From contig CAOVIS010000002.1 in the NCBI GenBank assembly GCA_948543905.1, forward strand, positions 1 through 12,267: DNA of 12,267 nt. Reading direction: 5' to 3'. Positions 7,405-12,267 of this stretch are shown here, one piece after another. Source of the DNA: an uncultured Bacilli bacterium (lineage in GTDB: Bacteria > Bacillota_I > Bacilli_A > RF39 > UBA660). Every line of letters starts with the position of its first letter. Within the stretch, counting starts at the first letter, position 1. Both the position numbers and the translations under genes were made by a program. The notes below the pieces were generated by a model. The model was not told the DNA's origin and ran no database searches. It saw only the letters and a program-made list of their open reading frames with translations.

Positions 7405-7441
7405 TGAAGCATAATAGTAGTGTAGGAAGAGGTAAAAGAAA

Positions 7442-8131
7442 ATGAAAAAATTGACAATAATAATTAGTATTGTAGCATTATTTTTAGGAGTCATGCCTAT
7501 TAGGGTAGATGCAGCTCAATATACGAATACAACTGATATGGGTACAAAACATGGACAGATGTATATTGAATGGGATTATGCAAGTGATGCGGATAAAACA
7601 AATGGTATTAAGACTTGGCAGTTTTATTATATTCCAAATTCTAATAAAAAAGTTGTTTATATGGGGCTTAGACCTAATAAACAGGCTATAACTATTGAGA
7701 GTGTAGTTTTAGGTAGTAGTTTTACAAAAGAAAATGAAGAACAAACTGATGTAGGGCCTAATTATTTACTTCGAGTTAATAGTAGTAGTGGACTTACAGC
7801 TGGTCAAAGAGTGCTTATGTTTACAATTAAAACTAAAGATATTGCTACAGAAGGTTGTTATTTAAATCCCGAACCTTTAAATCTTAATTGTTCTACTAAT
7901 ATAGCTAATACTTATTTTGATAATAATGGTAATGAAATATCTAAAGATGAATATGATAAAGTATGTGCTAATAATCCAAGTAATCCTAGTGATCCAGAAA
8001 ACCCAGGAAATGATGTACCTAATTCTAATACGGGTAGTGTGATTCCTTATATAGCAGTAGGTGGAGGATTAATAGCTGTTGCAGGTGTATATTTATTTAG
8101 TAGGAAATCTAATAAGGTTTATAAATTATAA
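7442..8131 (+). CDS. Secreted cell-wall-anchored protein, probable sortase substrate
   Basis: 229 aa with a complete secretion-and-anchoring layout. The signal peptide covers residues 1-24 (two Lys, hydrophobic core, VDA then AQ as likely cleavage site). An extracellular domain of about 150 residues follows, with three Cys (139, 150, 175) and a NNGNEISKDEYDKVC tail. Next come an Asn/Pro/Ser linker (177-193), the sorting motif NSNTG (194-198), a hydrophobic span (199-220) and the basic tail RKSNKVYKL. NSNTG resembles the NPxT[N/G]-type motifs used by class B sortases, with Ser in place of Pro. The divergent class B-like sortase 127 bp away is the obvious partner. The ectodomain, predicted mainly beta, is not one I recognise. 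AGAGGT at 7428-7433 supports the start. Confidence 0.88.
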   Translation: MKKLTIIISIVALFLGVMPIRVDAAQYTNTTDMGTKHGQMYIEWDYASDADKTNGIKTWQFYYIPNSNKKVVYMGLRPNKQAITIESVVLGSSFTKENEEQTDVGPNYLLRVNSSSGLTAGQRVLMFTIKTKDIATEGCYLNPEPLNLNCSTNIANTYFDNNGNEISKDEYDKVCANNPSNPSDPENPGNDVPNSNTGSVIPYIAVGGGLIAVAGVYLFSRKSNKVYKL

Positions 8132-8141
8132 TATTAAAAAT

Positions 8142-8178
8142 AAAGCAAGATAGTTTGGTAATGGACTTCTTGCTTTTT
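8142..8178 (+). terminator. Intrinsic terminator of the sorting-signal protein gene
   Basis: AAAGCAAGA (8142-8150) pairs perfectly with TCTTGCTTT (8168-8176), loop of 17 nt, and T continues to 8178. Confidence 0.75.
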
Positions 8179-8218
8179 GTTAGTGGTTAAAACTTTTAAA
8201 TATTTATTAATATTTTTA

Positions 8219-8257
8219 CACAAAAAAATCAATTTTCTTTGTGCACTTTTTTTAATT
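8219..8257 (+). terminator. Second hairpin with T-tracts before lysS
   Basis: CACAAA (8219-8224) pairs with TTTGTG (8238-8243); inside it a mismatch and a short A/T stem. GCAC and a long T-rich tract follow. It could be a back-up terminator for the upstream gene. I see no T-box elements here. Confidence 0.35.
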
Positions 8258-8273
8258 TTTTTATTTATTTTAT

Positions 8274-8302
8274 TTGAATATAAATATTTTTTATGTTATA
8301 TT
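8274..8302 (+). promoter_or_regulatory. Promoter of lysS
   Basis: TTGAAT (8274-8279), 17-bp spacer, TATATT (8297-8302) preceded by TGT (extended -10). The predicted start near 8309 gives a ~16-nt leader. Confidence 0.75.
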
Positions 8303-8324
8303 ATAGACATTAGGAGTGATATTT

Positions 8325-9809
8325 ATGCGTGAATTTACGGAACAAGAGTTAGTTAGAAGAGAAAAGGCAGAAAATATTAGAAAAATGGGAATAGATCCTT
8401 TTGGACATAATTTTAAGAGAACAGGATATGCCTCTGATATAAAAAATAAATATCAAGATATTGAACATGATGAATTAGAAAACTTAAATATTATAGAAGT
8501 TGTTGCAGGAAGAATTATGTTTATCAGAAAAATGGGAAAAGCTTCTTTTTTCTCTGTTAAAGATAAGAGTGGTTTGATTCAAGTTTATATTTCCATTAAT
8601 GATATTGGTGAAGAAGCTTATGGATTATTTAAAACTGCTGATATTGGAGATATTGTTGGGGTTCGTGGAAAAGTCATGAAAACAGGAACAGGTGAAGTTA
8701 CAATTAAATGTTTAGAGTATACACATTTAGTTAAAGCCTTAAAACCACTTCCAGAGAAATTTCATGGACTTACAGATATAGAAGAGAGATATAGACGACG
8801 TTATGTAGATTTAATTATGAGTGATGAATCGCGAAATGTAGCTTTTATGCGGCCAAGGATAATTAGATCTATTCAAAATTTTATGGATAGTGAAGGATTT
8901 GTTGAGGTTGAAACGCCACTTTTAACGACGCTTCTTACAGGAGCTTCGGCTAGACCTTTCATAACACATCATAATACGCAAGATTTAGATATGTATCTTA
9001 GAATTGCTTTGGAGCTTCCTTTAAAAAGATTATTAGTAGGCGGTATGGAAGCGGTTTATGAAATTGGTAGAGTTTTTCGTAATGAAGGAATGGATCCTAA
9101 ACATAATCCGGAGTTTACATTAATGGAAGCATATCTTGCTTATAGTAACTTAGAAGGTATGATGGATTTAACAGAGAAAATGTTTCAAACGATTGCTAAA
9201 GAAGTATTCCATAAAATGACTTATCATTTTGGGGGATATGATATAAATTTAGAAGGGCCTTGGAAGAGGATTAGTATGGTAGAGGCAATAAAAGAAAAAA
9301 CGGGAATTGATTTTAAAAAAGAGATGACTGTAGAGGAAGCTTTAAGTCTTGCTCAGGAGCACAAAATAGCAGTGCAAGAGCATGAAAAAACAGTAGGGCA
9401 TATTATTAATTTATTTTTTGAGACATATGTTGAAGAAACTTTGATAGAACCAACTTTTTTGTATGGGCATCCAATTGAGATTTCACCACTTACTAAGAAG
9501 AATCCTGAAGATCCAAGATTTGTTGATCGTTTTGAGTTATTTATTGCTGGAAAAGAGTTTGCTAATGCTTATACTGAGCTTAATGATCCAGATGATCAAT
9601 TAGTTAGATTTGAGGCTCAATTAAAAGAGAAAAACTTAGGTAATGATGAGGCTAATGACATTGATATGGATTTTATTGAAGCTTTGGAGTATGGAATGCC
9701 ACCGGCTGGGGGTATAGGATATGGTATTGATAGACTTTGCATGTTATTTTTAGAGCAAGAATCAATTCGGGATGTACTTTTATTTCCAACTATGAAACAA
9801 AAAAATTAA
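8325..9809 (+). CDS. lysS: Lysyl-tRNA synthetase, class II
   Basis: Class II synthetase that charges tRNA-Lys. In order: an N-terminal helix, an OB-fold anticodon-binding domain (about 59-140; VAGRIMFIRKMGKASFFSV), class II motif 1 around RPRIIRSIQNFMDSEGFVEV, motif 2 at GRVFRNEGMDPKHNPEFT (from about residue 248), and motif 3 near the C-terminus (GGIGYGIDRLCMLF). At 494 aa it is the normal bacterial length. ATG 8325 is chosen because AGGAG (8312-8316) lies 8 nt upstream; the in-frame GTG at 8316 overlaps that site and cannot be the start. It is monocistronic, with its own promoter and terminator. Confidence 0.98.
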   Translation: MREFTEQELVRREKAENIRKMGIDPFGHNFKRTGYASDIKNKYQDIEHDELENLNIIEVVAGRIMFIRKMGKASFFSVKDKSGLIQVYISINDIGEEAYGLFKTADIGDIVGVRGKVMKTGTGEVTIKCLEYTHLVKALKPLPEKFHGLTDIEERYRRRYVDLIMSDESRNVAFMRPRIIRSIQNFMDSEGFVEVETPLLTTLLTGASARPFITHHNTQDLDMYLRIALELPLKRLLVGGMEAVYEIGRVFRNEGMDPKHNPEFTLMEAYLAYSNLEGMMDLTEKMFQTIAKEVFHKMTYHFGGYDINLEGPWKRISMVEAIKEKTGIDFKKEMTVEEALSLAQEHKIAVQEHEKTVGHIINLFFETYVEETLIEPTFLYGHPIEISPLTKKNPEDPRFVDRFELFIAGKEFANAYTELNDPDDQLVRFEAQLKEKNLGNDEANDIDMDFIEALEYGMPPAGGIGYGIDRLCMLFLEQESIRDVLLFPTMKQKN

Positions 9810-9819
9810 AAATGAAGGG

Positions 9820-9846
9820 AGAGACTGTAAAAAGGTTTCTTTTTTT
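9820..9846 (+). terminator. Intrinsic terminator of lysS
   Basis: AGAGAC (9820-9825) pairs with GTTTCT (9835-9840) with one G-U wobble, then six T. It sits 11 nt after the lysS stop. Confidence 0.65.
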
Positions 9847-9858
9847 AAAAAATGACAA

Positions 9859-9881
9859 TTAATCTAAATTAAATAGATTAA
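9859..9881. repeat. Inverted repeat TTAATCTA / TAGATTAA
   Basis: Perfect 8-bp arms (9859-9866 and 9874-9881) around a 7-nt AT spacer, with no T-run after it. It lies just upstream of the 14-bp palindrome and may be a protein site or a weak RNA hairpin. All-AT composition lowers its significance. Confidence 0.4.
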
Positions 9882-9890
9882 GAGTCTTAA

Positions 9891-9904
9891 CGAAAATATT
9901 TTCG
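9891..9904. promoter_or_regulatory. 14-bp perfect palindrome, candidate operator
   Basis: CGAAAATATTTTCG is fully self-complementary. It lies 24 bp upstream of the -35 of the small-peptide promoter in non-coding DNA, a position suited to regulator binding. The half-site CGAA recalls Bacillota LexA boxes (CGAAC...GTTCG), but the C/G at the key position is replaced by A/T. Confidence 0.45.
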
Positions 9905-9928
9905 GGTAGGTTTATATTAAATTTTTAT

Positions 9929-9958
9929 TTGACCAAAATGTAACTCATGTTTTATAGT
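9929..9958 (+). promoter_or_regulatory. Promoter of the 27-aa peptide gene
   Basis: TTGACC (9929-9934), 18-bp spacer, TATAGT (9953-9958). Predicted start near 9965 gives a ~55-nt leader. A TATAAT at 9959-9964 also lies nearby but is 24 bp from this -35. Confidence 0.6.
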
Positions 9959-10019
9959 TATAATGGAACATTTAATAGTTGGGTATTTGCCAAATCTCAA
10001 AATGATAGGAGGCGATGTA

Positions 10020-10103
10020 ATGAAGAAAGATACAACAATAAGTATTTTATACATTATCATCTTTTTATTAATTATATTGCTCTTTATAGCATTAATAAAT
10101 TAA
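10020..10103 (+). CDS. 27-aa hydrophobic membrane peptide, candidate type I toxin
   Basis: The peptide begins MKKDTTISILYIIIFLL and is almost wholly hydrophobic to its end (IALIN): a short charged N-terminus and one ~20-residue membrane span. Translation is strongly supported by AGGAGG (10007-10012), 7 nt before ATG 10020. The gene has its own TTGACC-type promoter and a strong terminator downstream (10151-10189). A minus-strand promoter at 10244-10216 would make an antisense RNA overlapping the 3' part of this mRNA. Size, hydrophobicity and gene arrangement match the type I toxins of Bacillota (TxpA/RatA, BsrG/SR4, Fst/RNAII), though I see no sequence identity to any of them. An ordinary small membrane protein is the main alternative. 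It lies between lysS and a phage-like remnant, fitting an accessory origin. Confidence 0.65.
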   Translation: MKKDTTISILYIIIFLLIILLFIALIN

Positions 10104-10133
10104 AAAAATGCCTAACTAAAAGCTTTAGTTAGG
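10102..10133 (-). terminator. Minus-strand terminator of the antisense RNA
   Basis: Perfect 10-bp inverted repeat, CCTAACTAAA (10111-10120) and TTTAGTTAGG (10124-10133). On the minus strand it is followed by CA and seven T (10108-10102); the plus strand lacks a T-run. It therefore points leftward and ends at the peptide's stop codon. Confidence 0.7.
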
Positions 10134-10150
10134 TGAAACCATTTATTAGC

Positions 10151-10189
10151 GAACACTCAATAAGCGTTATTAAGTGTTCCTTTTTTATT
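10151..10189 (+). terminator. Strong plus-strand terminator of the peptide gene
   Basis: GAACACT (10151-10157) pairs with AGTGTTC (10173-10179). A C/A mismatch separates this from an inner AATAA/TTATT stem with loop GCG, and C then TTTTTT follow. The whole hairpin lies inside the predicted antisense RNA as well. Confidence 0.85.
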
Positions 10190-10215
10190 TTATGAAGTTT
10201 CCTTCATCTGTATTC

Positions 10216-10244
10216 ATTATATTATATTTTATTATTTTTTGCAA
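10216..10244 (-). promoter_or_regulatory. Minus-strand promoter of the antisense RNA
   Basis: TTGCAA (10244-10239), 17-bp spacer, perfect TATAAT (10221-10216). No coding gene lies leftward on this strand until far past lysS, so it must serve a non-coding transcript or be fortuitous in AT-rich DNA. Confidence 0.55.
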
Positions 10245-10288
10245 GAAAAATGAAAATTTATTTTTTGTTTTTCTTTTAAATTTGGCTT

Positions 10289-10318
10289 TTGACTAAAATG
10301 TTAAGTGTTTAATATAAT
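10289..10318 (+). promoter_or_regulatory. Promoter of the bro remnant
   Basis: TTGACT (10289-10294), 18-bp spacer, TATAAT (10313-10318). The TTTGACTAAAATGT at 10288-10301 is a near copy of TTTGACCAAAATGT at 9928-9941 in the peptide promoter. Confidence 0.7.
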
Positions 10319-10347
10319 TAAAATAAATGGAATGAAGTTTATTGGTT

Positions 10348-10925
10348 ATGGAATTAGAAAATAAGAAGAATTTATTAAAAATATTTGAAAATGTAAATAT
10401 TAGAACAATGTGGGATAGTGATAAAAATGATTACTATTGGAGTGTTGTTGATGTTATTGAAGCTTTAACTGGAAGTATAGATTCTGGTGCATATTGGTGT
10501 AAGTTAAAGCAGAGACTATCTCAAGAAGGAAGTGAAGTTGTGACAAATTGTTACGGGTTCAAAATGGTTGCTAAAGATGGTAAATTAAGAGAGACGGATA
10601 CTATAGATACTAAGAGTATTTTAAGACTTATTCAAAGTGTACCTAGTTCAAAAGCAGAACCATTTAAATTATGGTTAGCTAAAGTTGGTAGTGATAGAAT
10701 TGATGAGACTTTTGATCCAGAGCTAGCTATTAGTAGAGCAATTGCTGTTTATAAACAAAAAAGTATGAGTGAGGAGTGGCCCTAAAAAAAATTGCAAGAA
10801 TAGGTGGCGACGTGGCTAAAGTTACTAAAGAAAAATTAGAAAAAGAGCTTGGAGAAAGTGTAGTAGTTAGTGATAATAATTTAAATCTTAGATATATTGA
10901 TAATAAAAAAATAAGTAATAAATAA
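10348..10925 (+). pseudogene. Bro-N / phage antirepressor-like gene, internally deleted
   Basis: The first 144 residues are a Bro-N domain of the type found in phage antirepressor and DinD-like proteins: IRTMWDSDKNDYYWSVVDVIEALT, then KLKQRLSQEGSEVVTN, and LRLIQSVPSSKAEPFKLWLA with DRIDE. Full-length relatives continue after SEEW for roughly another 110-130 residues. Here SEEWP meets TAA at 10783-10785. The next frame, from about 10785, gives KKIARIGGDVAKVTKEKLEK then ELGESVVVSDNN and ends at TAA 10923-10925. That is the family's extreme C-terminal motif (VARxGGxVAxxA...). The gene has therefore lost its middle and changed frame at about 10780. ATG 10348 is preferred over in-frame TTG 10342; the ribosome site is weak. 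The N-terminal domain alone could still be expressed from the good promoter at 10289-10318. Confidence 0.85.
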
Positions 10926-10954
10926 TTTATATTAGATAATTTTCACACAAATTT

Positions 10955-10985
10955 CGTAAAAAATTAAATTTTACGGCTTTTTTTT
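10955..10985 (+). terminator. Intrinsic terminator of the bro remnant
   Basis: CGTAAAA (10955-10961) pairs with TTTTACG (10969-10975), 7-nt loop, then GC and eight T. Confidence 0.85.
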
Positions 10986-10996
10986 GGAATATTTTG

Positions 10997-11005
10997 TGTT
11001 ATAAT
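10997..11005 (+). promoter_or_regulatory. Extended -10 promoter for the permease gene
   Basis: TGT directly before perfect TATAAT (11000-11005), with no clear -35. The start near 11011-11012 places the AGGAGG (11013-11018) almost at the 5' end of the mRNA. Confidence 0.6.
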
Positions 11006-11026
11006 CAGTAGTAGGAGGGAATTAAT

Positions 11027-12267
11027 ATGAAGAAAAAAGAAAAAAAGTATGGATTAGTTAAGGCTGTAGGATTTTTTGTAATTGTAGCAATCATTTTATC
11101 TTGGTTAATACCAGTGGGATCACTTACGGCTTCTGGGTATGCTAGTGAGTCAATGCCTAATAGAGTAGGCTTTAGTGATTTAGCGTTAATATTTTATCAT
11201 GGTATTCAATATGGTATTGATAAAATAATAATGCTACTAGTTATTGCGGGACTTTATGGAATTTTAGGTAAAATACCAGTTTACCAAGATATTGTAACAA
11301 GTTTTGCTAAAAAATTAGAAAAAAGAAAAAAGATATTTGTAGTAGTAGTTTCAGTTTTAATAGCGCTTTTAACTAGTGTTCTTAATGCAACACTTACAGT
11401 ACTTATTTTTGTACCATTTATTATTGCAGTATTAAGTCGAATGAAGCTTGATAAGATGACTGTTATGGCAACAACTTTTGGTTCAATGTTAGTAGGTATT
11501 ATGGGAGCTACATATGGAACTGAGGGAGTTGCAGGTTTTTCTAGTTATTTAATGAGTGAATCATTTAAATTAAATAGTACTGTTTTAGTTAGATTTGGAA
11601 TATTAGCAATTGGCTTAATATTATTTAATTTCTTGGTGATATCACATATGAGTAGGGAAGCTAAGAAGAAAAATAGTGAGGAAGCAACTGAAATGTTTCC
11701 AATTGAAATAGAAGAAGGAACTAAAAAATCAAGTAAAGCACCACTTATTATAATTAGTGCATTAGCATTTATTTTAATAGTTGTAGGTTCATTTAACTGG
11801 TTTAATAATTTTGGACTTGAAATATTTACAAAATTTCATACAACAGTATCGGAAGTTAAAATTGGTGAGACTTTCTATATATTCCAAAGTATTTTAGGTA
11901 GTGATTTTGGAGCTATAGGTTCATGGGATACATTTACTTTAGTGCCACTAGTATTTTTAATTACAGTATTAATTGCAGTTTGTTATAAAGTTAAACTTAA
12001 TGATTTTATAAGTAATTATATGGATGGTACCAAAAGAGTTATAAAGCCAATTTTATGTGTAATGGGAGCATTTATGGTTATGGTTGTTGTTTATATGTCA
12101 CCATATATTTCGACAATTATGAATTTTTTACTCACAAAAACTGATGGGTTTAACTTAGCTACAATGTCATTAGTTGCATTAATTGCCAATATATTCCATA
12201 CTGATATGGCTTTCTCAGGTTTTATGTTTGGTGAGTATTTAGCAGTGGAATATGTTGATTATATTAA
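11027..12267 (+). CDS. YfcC/DcuC-like membrane permease, 3'-truncated by window edge
   Basis: Polytopic inner-membrane carrier, open to the right edge; 413 residues are visible of an expected ~450-500. It starts MKKKEKKYGLVKAVGFFVIV with a first span ending in SWLIPVG, the opening typical of YfcC-family proteins of the ion-transporter superfamily. Further hydrophobic spans recur, including LLVIAGLYGILGKIPVY, IALLTSVLNATLTVLIFVPF, and the conserved-looking FGSMLVGIMGATYGTEG. A charged cytoplasmic loop (HMSREAKKKNSEE...) divides the two halves. These carriers are associated with dicarboxylates, amino acids or peptides in different bacteria, and the substrate cannot be told from sequence. AGGAGG (11013-11018) sits 8 nt before ATG. 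It stands alone behind the bro remnant's terminator. Confidence 0.75.
   Translation, partial: MKKKEKKYGLVKAVGFFVIVAIILSWLIPVGSLTASGYASESMPNRVGFSDLALIFYHGIQYGIDKIIMLLVIAGLYGILGKIPVYQDIVTSFAKKLEKRKKIFVVVVSVLIALLTSVLNATLTVLIFVPFIIAVLSRMKLDKMTVMATTFGSMLVGIMGATYGTEGVAGFSSYLMSESFKLNSTVLVRFGILAIGLILFNFLVISHMSREAKKKNSEEATEMFPIEIEEGTKKSSKAPLIIISALAFILIVVGSFNWFNNFGLEIFTKFHTTVSEVKIGETFYIFQSILGSDFGAIGSWDTFTLVPLVFLITVLIAVCYKVKLNDFISNYMDGTKRVIKPILCVMGAFMVMVVVYMSPYISTIMNFLLTKTDGFNLATMSLVALIANIFHTDMAFSGFMFGEYLAVEYVDYI

Larger units (their letters stand above)
10102..10209 (-). ncRNA. Predicted ~108-nt antisense RNA with three hairpins
   Basis: Predicted from a minus-strand promoter (TTGCAA, 17 bp, TATAAT; 10244-10216) with start near 10209, to the T-run at 10108-10102. 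Three stem-loops follow in order: ATGAAG-GAAA-CTTCAT (10207-10192), a 6-bp stem closed by a GAAA tetraloop; GAACACT/AGTGTTC (10179-10151) with an inner AATAA/TTATT helix; and the 10-bp terminator hairpin. No convincing ORF lies within. It is complementary to the 3' untranslated region of the 27-aa peptide mRNA, the arrangement of type I antitoxins. Transcription itself is not shown by sequence. Confidence 0.5.

Noticed and set aside
7142..7691. Open frames at 7142-7369 and 7509-7691 (plus strand)
   Set aside because: The first is antisense to the sortase and made of AT-rich hydrophobic codons; the second is an out-of-frame shadow of the sorting-signal protein.
8316..8318. GTG as the start of lysS
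   Set aside because: It overlaps the AGGAG ribosome site at 8312-8316; ATG 8325 has correct spacing.
8179..8324. T-box or other riboswitch upstream of lysS
   Set aside because: The sequence is simple AT-rich DNA with a promoter only ~25 bp from the start; no T-box core or specifier structure fits.
9891..9904. Calling the palindrome a LexA/SOS box
   Set aside because: The Bacillota box needs GAAC...GTTC; here both arms read GAAA/TTTC, so the diagnostic bases are missing.
9947..10132. 61-codon open frame overlapping the peptide gene
   Set aside because: It begins inside the promoter, has no ribosome site, is Asn/Tyr/Lys-rich without pattern, and overlaps the better-supported 27-aa gene and its hairpins.
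1..12267. tRNA/rRNA genes, CRISPR arrays, insertion sequences, replication origin
   Set aside because: No cloverleaf-like segments, no regularly spaced repeats, no transposase motifs or terminal inverted repeats, and no DnaA-box clusters were seen on either strand.

Overview
The window is AT-rich, densely packed bacterial DNA. It uses the standard code: tryptophan is TGG and no in-frame TGA is seen in the recognised genes. Shine-Dalgarno sites are of the AGGAGG/AGGTGG type and intrinsic terminators are frequent. A Cse60-type sporulation gene, a SpoVB/MurJ-like flippase and a class B sortase with a cell-wall sorting-signal protein point to a low-GC Bacillota, most likely a Bacilli-class, probably gut-associated, spore-forming lineage. 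The lineage is inferred from gene content and base composition only.

Layout, left to right. (1) The 3' part of tyrS runs in from the left edge and ends in a terminator. (2) An unrecognised 352-aa helical protein has its own sigma-A-type promoter. (3) A spore/envelope-flavoured block follows: an 82-aa Gly/Pro/Tyr-rich protein, a 57-aa Cse60 homologue, and directly behind it a polysaccharide/lipid flippase split by a frameshift near 3957. (4) A convergent Asn-rich coiled-coil protein abuts the flippase stop codon. Divergent from it is trmB (tRNA m7G46 methyltransferase). (5) A class B sortase with an unusual ~270-residue cytoplasmic N-terminal region lies on the minus strand. It is divergent from a secreted protein with a C-terminal NSNTG sorting signal, so the two look like an enzyme-substrate pair. 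(6) lysS stands alone with a clear promoter and terminator. (7) An accessory patch lies between lysS and the last gene. It has a 27-aa hydrophobic peptide with a perfect AGGAGG, an opposing strong promoter that would give a ~108-nt three-hairpin antisense RNA overlapping the peptide mRNA's 3' end, a 14-bp perfect palindrome, and an internally deleted Bro-N (phage antirepressor-like) pseudogene. (8) A YfcC/DcuC-like permease runs off the right edge.

The most notable item is region 9891-10246. Its arrangement is that of a type I toxin-antitoxin locus: a small membrane peptide mRNA with a convergent, 3'-overlapping structured antisense RNA, each strand having its own promoter and terminator. I recognise no described family for this peptide. 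Other points of interest are the oversized sortase, the frameshifted flippase, and a 14-nt promoter motif shared by the peptide gene and the bro remnant. Housekeeping genes (tyrS, trmB, lysS) frame these accessory pieces.
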